This document shows positions 1 through 6,176 of a DNA stretch of 10,638 nucleotides, piece after piece. The stretch lies in the NCBI GenBank assembly GCA_903930485.1, contig CAIYYO010000141.1:1-10638 (forward strand). Direction: 5' to 3'. Position numbers and translations under genes: made by a program. Source of the stretch: Methanobacteriota archaeon. GTDB taxonomy: Archaea; Altiarchaeota; Altiarchaeia; IMC4; QMZM01. Under the pieces are notes generated by a model. It was not told the DNA's origin. It worked only from the letters and a program-made list of their open reading frames with translations, and did no database searches. Numbering within the stretch: the stretch's first letter is position 1; each line of letters begins with the position of its first letter.

Positions 1-289
1 CGGTGGGCTCGTTCTTCTTGAAGGTTATGTTGTATTCGTCCCCGGAATAACGGGGCTGTATCGAGAAAGACTCGGAGTACCCGTCTCCGACCATGCTCAT
101 CTGGTTTATGTTCCCAGCAAGAGTGTTCGCGATGTTCCTGCCGGTCACGTAAAGGCGCAGGTCGGCGTATTCGACGTATTTCTGGTAAAGGACTATGCCC
201 ATGACTACGAGCACGAGCAGTACTAAGGATGTGACGATCAAAAATTCCAGGCTTACCTGGCCTTTCATGCTCCTACGTTTTTGTTTCAT
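1..289 (-). CDS. Class III signal peptide (type IV pilin-like) protein, N-terminal part
   Basis: The first 96 codons of a gene that continues beyond position 1. Residues 1-10 are basic (start MKQKRRSMKG) and are followed by QVSLEFLIV, which fits the archaeal class III signal motif QxSxExxx(L/V), and then by a hydrophobic stretch to about residue 35. In this family a prepilin peptidase of the EppA/FlaK type cuts after the glycine (here G10|Q11) and the hydrophobic segment becomes the core of a pilus-like filament or stays in the membrane. The start ATG overlaps the TGA of the upstream LamG gene (ATGA, 286-289), which suggests translational coupling; there is no clear Shine-Dalgarno. A second in-frame ATG at 268 would leave only MKG before the cut site. 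The mature part is not long enough to say whether this is a pilin, an adhesin or another surface protein. Confidence 0.8.
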   Translation of the reverse strand, partial: MKQKRRSMKGQVSLEFLIVTSLVLLVLVVMGIVLYQKYVEYADLRLYVTGRNIANTLAGNINQMSMVGDGYSESFSIQPRYSGDEYNITFKKNEPT

Positions 290-2301
290 AACAGTTTATT
301 GTATTCATCCATTATCTCGTCCGGCGAGAGCGCACGGTTCCAGACCTTTATGTCGTCTATGGTGCCGTTGAAGTACCTGCCGGGGGTGTCGGTGCAGCCG
401 ATGTTCAGGGAATAGAACGAGGAAGAATTGACGTTGGGCTGGGTCGTAAGAGTGTGCGGGCCCCACAGGGTATTGTTGAGATAAAGCGTTACCTGCGATC
501 CGTCCATGACCGCGGCTATGAAAGCCCACTGGTTGGGCGCGGCAGTCGGCCCGGTATTGGGAGCGTAATCATCGCCGCAACCGACACCTGCAGTAATCCC
601 CGGACGGCCGCTGGGCTGGAAGAACAGGAGGAATGATTTTGCAGCATCGGAGCCGCACGCCCTCGGACCCCAGGACACGATACCGTTATAGGTCGGATCC
701 AACTGCGTCGGCGCGGGCTTGATCCACGCAGTCACGGTCATATTGTTCCCGGAAGGCAGGTTCATCGTTTTCATCGTTGACCCGTCTTCGGTCGCGTAGC
801 CGCCCCCGTCGAAGTATAATGCCCCGTTTTTCTTCCCGGTTACCCAGGAGGCCCCGGATAACGATAACGTTAAGGTGTTCGTGTTCTCTGATGCATCATA
901 TGCGGAGATGCCCGAGCCTTCGTCGAGGTGCCAGGTCTCGGTCAGGTTGGGGTCGTAGTATTGCTCCGTGAGGTTGTAGTCTTTCATGTGCCGGGCGTCT
1001 AGCCTGAACCAGTAGGGCATGCCGTATATCCATCTCCCGGAGGTGTTCTGGAAATAGACATAGTCTACAGAGGATTGGTTCGTGTAATTTGTGAGAATGC
1101 TTAGATTGAACAGACCGGCCCTGATGAATTCCGAGACGTTCACGAATCCTTCCAGGCCGATCGTAGGCTCCAGCGTCTCGTTGAGCAGGGCCCGCGCCTG
1201 GTCCGCCTGGTCGACATACGTTTTTGAAACGTTTGTCCTGCCTTCGAGCCTATCGAAGAATGACGACCCGTTGCTGCTGCTTCTGTATAGTTCGTTTCGC
1301 AGGTCGTCGTATATCGATAGCTTGACTACTTCGTGGTTTATCGCATTCCGGATGGCTATGTATCCTAACTGGCTTAGGTTGACGGACGGTATGCCGGCAA
1401 CGTAGGAAACGCCTCTCCGGTTCAGGTTGAGGGGGAGATAGTTGACAACGCCGGCCGAGTTGTTGAGGATGAGCTTGGATGCGTCGTTTAAGCCGGTGTC
1501 GTAGTCGCTGACATTTATCACGAATATCGTATAGTTGACGAGACGAGGATTGCTCGTGTTATAATTTGTTATGCCATCGTTCTGGTTTATATCGCTACTC
1601 ACGTCAAATACCATGCCTCCGCCCGTTCCTCCGCCGAAGCTTCCAGTCGCCATGACGTCCACGGTTGACTGATTGGTTTTGTATAAGACCTTCTTCAGTC
1701 TGTTCGACGTGTTCAGCGCATATAGCGGGTCTTCGACGCCGTTTAACGAGACGAATGAAATGATGGTTATGTTTGATTGCTCGTATCTGCTCATGGCGTC
1801 TTTTTGCGTCCCCTTCCGGTCGGATATGTTGAAAGACAGGTTCAATATCTCGAGGAAATGCCATGAGTCATACGGGTATATAGTCGATGAAGAAAGCGTT
1901 ATGTTGACGTCGAATCCCCGAGCATCTCCCATCTCGCGCGTCTGGTTGAGCCATGAAGAAAGGGTGTTGTTGCTCATACCCGGTATCGGATTGGTTGTTC
2001 CGACGGTTATGGTGCCGTTCTCAATTACTTCCCTGAGGCTTGCTTCCGCATCGCTCAACTTGCCATTTCTCGCTACGTAGTCTACAAGGTATATGGCTCC
2101 CCGTCTCCCGGATATCGCCATCACCCGGCTTGTGTCTTTTTTTATGGATTCCACGAAGTAATGGAGTTCGTCGGTCCTCATCCGCGTGGAATCGACCTCA
2201 ACCGTCTGGCTGTATGATTCGTAGTAGAGGGAGACTACTGAAAGCAGCACCAAGGCTAGCATCAATGATACTATGGTGTATATGTATCCTTTGCTTCTCA
2301 T
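286..2301 (-). CDS. Membrane-anchored, sequon-rich surface protein with C-terminal LamG domain
   Basis: A 671-aa protein if it starts at the ATG at 2301; the same frame extends to a TTG at 2316, but the ATG gives the compact N-terminus MRSKGYIYTIVSL and fits the TATA-like box at 2336-2347. Residues about 6-26 are a hydrophobic anchor after two basic residues, so most of the protein should lie outside the cell. The middle has no family I recognise and carries more than twenty N-x-S/T sequons, as expected for an N-glycosylated archaeal surface protein. Residues about 457-671 look like a concanavalin/LamG fold of the Laminin_G_3 type: WHLDEGSG at the start, an ALYFDGGGY strand, VTAWIKP, and IDDIKVWNRALSPDEI at the end. 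Such domains usually bind glycans or act in adhesion. It has three cysteines, all in the LamG part. The ATGA overlap with the class III signal peptide gene suggests that the two surface proteins work together. The LamG call is firm; the ligand is unknown. Confidence 0.85.
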   Translation of the reverse strand: MRSKGYIYTIVSLMLALVLLSVVSLYYESYSQTVEVDSTRMRTDELHYFVESIKKDTSRVMAISGRRGAIYLVDYVARNGKLSDAEASLREVIENGTITVGTTNPIPGMSNNTLSSWLNQTREMGDARGFDVNITLSSSTIYPYDSWHFLEILNLSFNISDRKGTQKDAMSRYEQSNITIISFVSLNGVEDPLYALNTSNRLKKVLYKTNQSTVDVMATGSFGGGTGGGMVFDVSSDINQNDGITNYNTSNPRLVNYTIFVINVSDYDTGLNDASKLILNNSAGVVNYLPLNLNRRGVSYVAGIPSVNLSQLGYIAIRNAINHEVVKLSIYDDLRNELYRSSSNGSSFFDRLEGRTNVSKTYVDQADQARALLNETLEPTIGLEGFVNVSEFIRAGLFNLSILTNYTNQSSVDYVYFQNTSGRWIYGMPYWFRLDARHMKDYNLTEQYYDPNLTETWHLDEGSGISAYDASENTNTLTLSLSGASWVTGKKNGALYFDGGGYATEDGSTMKTMNLPSGNNMTVTAWIKPAPTQLDPTYNGIVSWGPRACGSDAAKSFLLFFQPSGRPGITAGVGCGDDYAPNTGPTAAPNQWAFIAAVMDGSQVTLYLNNTLWGPHTLTTQPNVNSSSFYSLNIGCTDTPGRYFNGTIDDIKVWNRALSPDEIMDEYNKLL

Positions 2302-2335
2302 TCTCAAAAGTCCCAAAACAGACCGGCGTATTTGC

Positions 2336-2347
2336 TTTATTAAATAA
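2336..2347 (-). promoter_or_regulatory. TATA-like box for the LamG gene
   Basis: The minus strand reads TTATTTAATAAA, centred about 40 nt upstream of the ATG at 2301. A start site about 25 nt downstream of its centre would give a leader of roughly 15 nt. A second AT-rich candidate, CGTATATTAA on the minus strand, lies at 2360-2369. Assignment rests on base composition and distance only; no start site has been mapped. It would let the LamG pair be transcribed apart from pyrE. Confidence 0.4.
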
Positions 2348-2381
2348 TTGCCGACAGAGTTAATATACGTTTCAGCCGTCG

Positions 2382-2930
2382 CTAGATGCCTAAGTCTTTT
2401 TTGCCGTAGACTGATACGAGTTCATAGCCTCGTTTCGAAAGCTCCTCGGCCGCGCCTTCCCCCCGGTCGAGTATGGACAAAACCCGGACGACCGTGCAGC
2501 CTACGCTTTTGACGGCATCTGCGGCCTTGACGAGCGAGCCCCCCGAGGTCGCAACGTCGTCGACTATGACTACGCGAGTGCCTTTCTTCAGCGGGCCCTC
2601 GATGAGTTTGGTCTTTCCGTGCTTCTTCTCTTCCTTGCGGACTATGAAAGCAGACGCCGGCCTGCCTTTCAGAAAACTGATCGCCGAGTACGCGGCGCAT
2701 ATCGGGTCCGCGCCCATCGTCAATCCGCCTATGGCGTCGAAGTCCTCGTTCTTCAGCAGGTCGAACAAGACCTCGGCGATCAGGTAAGAGCCTTCGGAGC
2801 TTAACGTGACAAGCCGCAGATCGATGTAATAGCTGCTTTCCTTGCCGGAAGACAGGACGAACTTTCCTCGGAACACCGCGTCCCGCTTGATCAGTTCAAG
2901 AAGCCGCTGTCGGTGATCTTTGGTTTCCAT
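2382..2930 (-). CDS. pyrE: Orotate phosphoribosyltransferase
   Basis: A 182-aa protein, the usual length for short archaeal OPRTases. It joins orotate to PRPP to make orotidine 5'-monophosphate in de novo UMP synthesis, in the cytosol. Visible family marks are the N-terminal FVLSSGKESSYYIDLR (residues 24-39), the mobile catalytic loop region with RKEEKKHGK (98-106), and the PRPP-binding signature VVIVDDVATSGGSL (120-133), with two adjacent aspartates followed by T-S-G-G. The start ATG at 2930 lies inside the 3' end of the NAD kinase gene, a 40-nt overlap; the next usable start is GTG at residue 19, which would remove conserved sequence, so the overlap seems real. No Shine-Dalgarno is obvious. 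The partner gene pyrF is not in the window. Confidence 0.95.
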   Translation of the reverse strand: METKDHRQRLLELIKRDAVFRGKFVLSSGKESSYYIDLRLVTLSSEGSYLIAEVLFDLLKNEDFDAIGGLTMGADPICAAYSAISFLKGRPASAFIVRKEEKKHGKTKLIEGPLKKGTRVVIVDDVATSGGSLVKAADAVKSVGCTVVRVLSILDRGEGAAEELSKRGYELVSVYGKKDLGI

Positions 2931-3703
2931 TTCTTTTTCGAGAACCTTATGAAGCGCACCGTGTTCCTGCTCTTTTCTACAGTGACCTTGCCGGTGTGTC
3001 TTATCTTTTTGATCTCGTTCCCGTCGAGTATGAGGTATGCGTCTTTTTTCTTGCCCATGAATTCTATCACTGTGACCGCGTCGTCCGGGACGACGAGGGG
3101 CGGCTGCTCCTGCATGAAGGAGATCATCGGCATTATCAGGTAGACTTTGGAGTCCGGGTGGATTATGGGGCCTCCGAGGGACAGGGCGTGGCCGGTGGAG
3201 CCGGTCTGAGTGGATACAAGGATGCCGTCTGCACGGAACTCGGTTATTTTTTCGCCGCCCAGGCTGACGCGGAATTCGAGCAGGCTTGCCGGGCGCTGGG
3301 GCATTATGACGAGCTCGTTCAGGACTTCGTATTCTTTGTTTATCAGGAGCTTTGCCCGGTTATCGATGAAATATTCGCCGGTGAATAGTTTTTCGAGATT
3401 CTCTATGTGGTTGTGCACGCCAAGCTCTGTCAGGTACCCGACGCGGCCGGTGTTTATGCCAAGGATTAGCGGGTTTCCTTTAAGCTCGCCGACGGACCAG
3501 AGAAGCGTTCCGTCGCCGCCCAGTATTATTGCCAGGTCCGCATCCATGTCCCAGACCTTCGTCGCCTTCTCGCCCATCTTTTCGGCGGTCAGCGGGTCGT
3601 AGAACAGCGTTACGTTTTTCCTGCGGAGTTTTTTGATTATCTCCTGTATGGTTTTTTTCCCTACGTCAGGATGGGTGATTATCCCTATCGAGGATATTTC
3701 CAT
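2891..3703 (-). CDS. nadK: NAD kinase
   Basis: A 270-aa ATP- or polyphosphate-dependent NAD kinase that makes NADP from NAD in the cytosol. The NAD kinase fold shows its usual series of motifs: LGGDGTLLWS (61-70) with the phosphate-binding GGDGT, a glycine-rich NTGRVGYLTEL (84-94), VLNELVI (127-133) with the conserved NE pair, the ADGILVSTQTGSTGHALS region (158-175) with the catalytic D-G and T-G-S-T, GGPIIHP (177-183), and LDGNE (226-230) near the end. The length matches short archaeal enzymes. The C-terminus (residues 255-270) is a lysine-rich tail whose codons also encode the first residues of PyrE in another frame. The gene sits 58 nt after the PRC-barrel gene and may share its transcript or use its own weak TATA-like box at 3731-3740. 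Aspartate dehydrogenase, an NAD biosynthesis enzyme, is nearby on the other strand. Confidence 0.93.
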   Translation of the reverse strand: MEISSIGIITHPDVGKKTIQEIIKKLRRKNVTLFYDPLTAEKMGEKATKVWDMDADLAIILGGDGTLLWSVGELKGNPLILGINTGRVGYLTELGVHNHIENLEKLFTGEYFIDNRAKLLINKEYEVLNELVIMPQRPASLLEFRVSLGGEKITEFRADGILVSTQTGSTGHALSLGGPIIHPDSKVYLIMPMISFMQEQPPLVVPDDAVTVIEFMGKKKDAYLILDGNEIKKIRHTGKVTVEKSRNTVRFIRFSKKKWKPKITDSGFLN

Positions 3704-3730
3704 TGTATTCGTTTCTTACAATCGAGAATG

Positions 3731-3740
3731 AGTTTAATAC
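3731..3740 (-). promoter_or_regulatory. Possible TATA-like box for nadK-pyrE
   Basis: The minus strand reads GTATTAAACT in the 58-nt gap between the PRC-barrel gene and nadK, centred about 33 nt upstream of the nadK ATG. A start site 25 nt downstream would give a very short leader, which is common in archaea and fits the lack of a Shine-Dalgarno before nadK. The upstream gene has the same orientation, so read-through is equally possible. Confidence 0.3.
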
Positions 3741-3761
3741 CGGTCTCCCGGAATTTCCGGC

Positions 3762-4046
3762 TTAGTCTTTCGAGGCTCTTTTAAGCTTGCGGCCTTCCTT
3801 CCTCGGATTCTTCTTGCAGAGTATGACGTCCCCGACATTTACGACTTCGTTGTAGCCTATGCTCTGTTCCGTGATTATCTTCCGGACTTCGTCGGCCGGG
3901 AGGGTGTTCGCGTTGAATGAGTTGAGGCTGAGGCGCATTACTTCGCCGCTTTCAAGGTCCAGGACCACGTCTTCTACTTTGCCTACGTACTCTGCCCGTT
4001 CTGTGTAGATGTCTAATCCATAGAGTTGTGAGATCCGCTTAACCAT
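3762..4046 (-). CDS. Small PRC-barrel domain protein
   Basis: A 94-aa protein that is almost entirely one PRC-barrel: MVKRISQLYGLDIYTE, then YVGKVEDVVLDLESGEVMRLSL (residues 20-41) and a GDVILCKK strand (72-79), followed by a basic tail (KNPRKEGRKLKRASKD). The PRC-barrel is a small beta-barrel named from the photosynthetic reaction centre H subunit and also found in RimM. Stand-alone archaeal versions are widespread, and some (CdpB proteins of Haloferax) take part in SepF/FtsZ cell division; nothing here shows whether this one does. The lysine/arginine-rich tail could contact nucleic acid or membrane. The start is well supported by a GGGAGG Shine-Dalgarno 9 nt upstream, the strongest on this strand in the left half of the window. 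It is divergent from the TraB gene. Confidence 0.85.
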   Translation of the reverse strand: MVKRISQLYGLDIYTERAEYVGKVEDVVLDLESGEVMRLSLNSFNANTLPADEVRKIITEQSIGYNEVVNVGDVILCKKNPRKEGRKLKRASKD

Positions 4047-4055
4047 TTTTAGTAT

Positions 4056-4079
4056 CCTCCCATCTAATTATATAGTTTA
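4056..4079 (-). promoter_or_regulatory. Promoter region and Shine-Dalgarno of the PRC-barrel gene
   Basis: The minus strand has GGGAGG at 4056-4061, 9 nt before the ATG at 4046, and an AT-rich ACTATATAAT at 4067-4076. A transcript that includes the Shine-Dalgarno must begin upstream of 4061, so the working TATA box may be the next AT-rich stretch (AATAATAAAC, about 4076-4085) rather than the TATATAA core. The region is shared with the divergent TraB promoter. Confidence 0.5.
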
Positions 4080-4094
4080 TTATTGTATTGAATA

Positions 4095-4102
4095 GTATAA
4101 AA
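4095..4102 (+). promoter_or_regulatory. TATA-like box for the traB-nadX pair
   Basis: TATAAAAA, centred about 31 nt upstream of the ATG at 4129. A start site 25 nt downstream would leave a leader of only a few bases, and no Shine-Dalgarno precedes the gene, so a nearly leaderless transcript is the simplest reading. It is about 25 nt from the AT-rich elements that serve the divergent PRC-barrel gene. Confidence 0.45.
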
Positions 4103-4128
4103 ACAATTTACTGCGTTTGTTTTTTGAG

Positions 4129-4947
4129 ATGAGCATACAGGTTATAGGAACGGGACACATCCTGCAAAAGAGCGTGGACGACGTCAGGAAGGCATTATCC
4201 GAGAACTGCCCAACTTTTGTTGCGGTAGAACTGGACGTCCGCAGATTCCGCGCTCTTGAAGAGGTTTCCTTCCAGCCCGAGAAATACAAAAAAGACATTT
4301 CATTCAAGGATGTCCTGGCCGGCCTGGTGAGAGGGGGGTCATTTCCGGTATTCGTCCAGGGCGTGCTGGGTTTACTGCAGAAGGATTTGGGCGAGAAATA
4401 CGGCATAAGCCCGGGGTCCGACATGTGCGCAGCCGTTCTATCCGCCCGGGAGATCGGCGCCGTGGTCGTTTTGATAGACCGGGATATTGAGGTCACGATG
4501 AACCGCCTCCTCGCCGTCCCGTTCAGGGAGTTTTGGGGTCTGGTCTCTTCAAAGGCAGGGGACGAAACCAAAGTGATCGCGGGCTTGCTGAACAATAACA
4601 TAGAGGGTATCCTTGAGGGAGAAAACCTCAAAAAAATTATCGAGGAATTCCGTAAACGTCTTCCTGGCATTTACGGAGCTTTGATCGACGAGAGAGACCA
4701 GTATATGGCTTTTAATCTCGCACGAATACAGCAGCAGAATCCAGAGAAGAACGTAGTCGCTGTCGTTGGTGCGGGCCATAAGGCGGGAATTGAAAGATGT
4801 CTCGCAGACATTGGCGCAGGATATACCGTGGATATGCCCGCTCTAAATAAAATGAAGAAAACATCCCTCTTTAAGGTCTTGTTTATCGCGGCTCTCATCT
4901 TTTTCGCCTTTTTCTTGATAAAAACTGAATCTTTGTTTAGGAGATAG
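4129..4947 (+). CDS. TraB/PrgY-family protein with one C-terminal membrane segment
   Basis: A 272-aa protein of the TraB superfamily (related to Tiki and the erythromycin-esterase-like EreA/ChaN group). A TTG at 4117 extends the frame by four codons, but the ATG at 4129 gives the family's usual start, with GTGH at residues 7-10. Other marks are VAVELDVRRF (31-40) with the conserved glutamate, VLIDRDIEVT (114-123), the LIDERDQYMA region (185-194), and a second glycine-histidine motif, VVGAGHKAG (212-220). Paired G-x-x-H motifs and the conserved acidic residues are thought to bind metal in this superfamily. Residues 247-264 form a hydrophobic segment, then a short basic tail (RR). Many archaeal TraB proteins are near 400 aa with several C-terminal membrane segments, so this is a short form. 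The role is not well defined: the enterococcal member limits pheromone signalling and Tiki is a protease. It ends 2 nt before nadX. Confidence 0.85.
   Translation: MSIQVIGTGHILQKSVDDVRKALSENCPTFVAVELDVRRFRALEEVSFQPEKYKKDISFKDVLAGLVRGGSFPVFVQGVLGLLQKDLGEKYGISPGSDMCAAVLSAREIGAVVVLIDRDIEVTMNRLLAVPFREFWGLVSSKAGDETKVIAGLLNNNIEGILEGENLKKIIEEFRKRLPGIYGALIDERDQYMAFNLARIQQQNPEKNVVAVVGAGHKAGIERCLADIGAGYTVDMPALNKMKKTSLFKVLFIAALIFFAFFLIKTESLFRR
4939..4943 (+). promoter_or_regulatory. Shine-Dalgarno of nadX
   Basis: AGGAG inside the last codons of the TraB gene, 6 nt before the nadX ATG at 4950. It supports this start and translation of nadX from a traB-nadX transcript. Confidence 0.7.
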
Positions 4948-4949
4948 TA

Positions 4950-5732
4950 ATGAAAATAGCCATACTAGGCTGCGGGAATATAGGTTCGGCTGTTGCGGAA
5001 TTCCTTGTAAAAAGCCAGCCAGGTGTAGAGCTTGCAGGGCTCTTCGACATAGACTTGGAGAGGTCGGAGTCCCTTGCGAAACGCCTTGGAAACAAAGTCA
5101 AGGCCTACAAAACGTTTGAGGCGATGATGAAGGGCCCCGGGATAGACCTTGTCCTGGAAGCTGCGTCCCAGGAAGCAGTCGCTACCTACGGCCCCCAGAT
5201 CCTCGACTCCGGGAAGAGCATGATGGTGATGAGCGTTGGGGCATTCACAAACGACGCACTGCTAGCGAAGATGCTGGCAAAGGCAAGAGAGAAAGGCCTC
5301 AAGGTATACGTTCCTTCCGGAGCGGTTGCCGGGGTAGACGGGCTAAAATCCGCCAACGTCGGACAGATAGACTCCGTGACTTTGACGACAAGAAAGAACC
5401 CGAAAGGGTTAGATGTCAATGTAGATAAGGAAACGGTCTTGTATGATGGGCCAGCAAGAGAGGGCATACGTAAATATCCTAAGAATGTCAATGTTGCCGC
5501 TACGTTAAGCCTTGCCGGGATCGGCCTGGACAGGACACGCCTACGGATAGTTGCGGATCCCTCGGTTGAAAGGAATGTCCACGAGATCGTAGTCAAAGGA
5601 GAATTCGGCGAGTTTTCGATCAAGGCCGAGAACGTTCCCAGCCGGGAGAACCCGAAAACAAGCCTGCTTGCTATCCTCTCCGCGATGGCTACCCTAAAAA
5701 AGATGGCCGACCCTTTGCAGATAGGGACGTAG
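4950..5732 (+). CDS. nadX: L-aspartate dehydrogenase
   Basis: A 260-aa protein of the aspartate dehydrogenase family (NAD-binding Rossmann domain followed by an AspDH domain). It oxidises L-aspartate to iminoaspartate with NAD(P), replacing the FAD-dependent oxidase NadB in making quinolinate for NAD. Visible marks are the dinucleotide-binding ILGCGNIGSAV (residues 5-15), VLEAASQEAV (68-77), VMSVGAF (93-99), PSGAVAGVDGLKSA (122-135), the substrate-domain KYPKNVNVAATLSLAGIG (175-192), and NVHEI (209-213), whose histidine is the probable catalytic residue. The length is normal and no motif is missing. It follows the TraB gene by 2 nt with a good Shine-Dalgarno. The usual partners nadA and nadC are not in the window, so it could also serve aspartate catabolism; NAD synthesis is the more likely role. 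Confidence 0.92.
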   Translation: MKIAILGCGNIGSAVAEFLVKSQPGVELAGLFDIDLERSESLAKRLGNKVKAYKTFEAMMKGPGIDLVLEAASQEAVATYGPQILDSGKSMMVMSVGAFTNDALLAKMLAKAREKGLKVYVPSGAVAGVDGLKSANVGQIDSVTLTTRKNPKGLDVNVDKETVLYDGPAREGIRKYPKNVNVAATLSLAGIGLDRTRLRIVADPSVERNVHEIVVKGEFGEFSIKAENVPSRENPKTSLLAILSAMATLKKMADPLQIGT

Positions 5733-5745
5733 CCAGCTGCTATGA

Positions 5746-5760
5746 GTTAGGCATTACATA
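5746..5760 (-). repeat. Inverted copy of the TATGTARTGCCTAAC repeat
   Basis: On the minus strand this reads TATGTAATGCCTAAC. It differs at one base from TATGTAGTGCCTAAC at 7460-7474, in the gap after serB. The match is 14 of 15 in opposite orientation, both copies are intergenic, and the shorter TGCCTAA core recurs on the minus strand at 5823-5829. Function unknown. Confidence 0.55.
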
Positions 5761-5773
5761 CCACCGACTACGT

Positions 5774-5800
5774 AATCAATAAATCCCTGGATTGATTTTT
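5774..5800 (+). terminator. Possible terminator after nadX
   Basis: AATCAAT (5774-5780) and ATTGATT (5791-5797) can pair around a 10-nt loop, and the second arm runs into five thymines (5796-5800). The stem is weak (A/T-rich, 7 bp). Archaeal termination depends mainly on the T tract, so the hairpin may not matter. It lies between nadX and the promoter of the SSB gene, where an end is expected. Confidence 0.35.
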
Positions 5801-5814
5801 AAAGGCTTGATATG

Positions 5815-5824
5815 TAATAATTTT
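5815..5824 (+). promoter_or_regulatory. TATA-like box for the SSB gene
   Basis: TAATAATTTT, centred about 26 nt upstream of the ATG at 5846, the spacing expected for a leaderless archaeal transcript. No Shine-Dalgarno precedes the ATG (the sequence is ACTTAAA), which agrees. Another AT-rich stretch lies at 5795-5802 (TTTTTAAA). Confidence 0.45.
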
Positions 5825-5845
5825 AGGCAAACTGCTTAACTTAAA

Positions 5846-6130
5846 ATGGAGATAAAAGATCTGAAACCAAACAAATCAGTCGACGTATTGGAAGTAGAAG
5901 TTGTCGAAGTGGGCGAGGCCAAGGAATTCACAAGTTTTAAAGGAGCCGGCAGGCTCGCCAATGTAAAAGCGAAAGACAAGAGCGGGGAAGTACGGATTAC
6001 CCTCTGGAACGACCAGATAGAGCAGGTAAGCAAGGGAAGCAAGATAAAGATAGAGAACGGATGGGTGAAGGAGTACCGGGGAGAGCTGCAGGTTTCGACA
6101 GGAAAATTCGGCAAGCTCACCGTAGGATAA
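5846..6130 (+). CDS. ssb: Single OB-fold single-stranded DNA-binding protein, crenarchaeal SSB type
   Basis: A 94-aa protein made of one RPA/SSB-type OB fold. The start MEIKDLKPNKSVDV, the central SGEVRITLWNDQ (residues 46-57) and IKIENGWVKEYRGELQVSTG (67-86) follow the Sulfolobus SSB in order and spacing. The stacking aromatics of that protein (two Trp and one Phe) appear to correspond to W54, W73 and Y77 here. Sulfolobus SSB continues into a glycine/arginine-rich and acidic tail that binds partner proteins; this protein stops at the end of the OB fold (KLTVG). It probably binds single-stranded DNA or RNA. It could instead be a nucleic-acid-binding OB protein with another main role; the aromatics favour SSB activity. 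It is a separate unit with its own TATA-like box and is followed after 46 nt by serB. Confidence 0.8.
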   Translation: MEIKDLKPNKSVDVLEVEVVEVGEAKEFTSFKGAGRLANVKAKDKSGEVRITLWNDQIEQVSKGSKIKIENGWVKEYRGELQVSTGKFGKLTVG

Positions 6131-6136
6131 TAACGT

Positions 6137-6142
6137 CTTTAA
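6137..6142 (+). promoter_or_regulatory. Possible TATA-like box for serB
   Basis: CTTTAA in the 46-nt gap before serB, about 37 nt upstream of the ATG at 6177. The AT content is modest and no Shine-Dalgarno precedes serB, so either a short-leader transcript from here or read-through from the SSB gene is possible. Confidence 0.25.
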
Positions 6143-6176
6143 GGATCGGACGGACGTCCCGTTCTCTGGTTAGTCG

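Noticed and set aside
1606..1640. GGGTGGG in the LamG protein, resembling the tubulin/FtsZ GTP-binding signature
   Set aside because: The sixth position is G rather than S/A/T, the surroundings are not tubulin-like, and the segment lies in the presumed extracellular part among N-glycosylation sequons.
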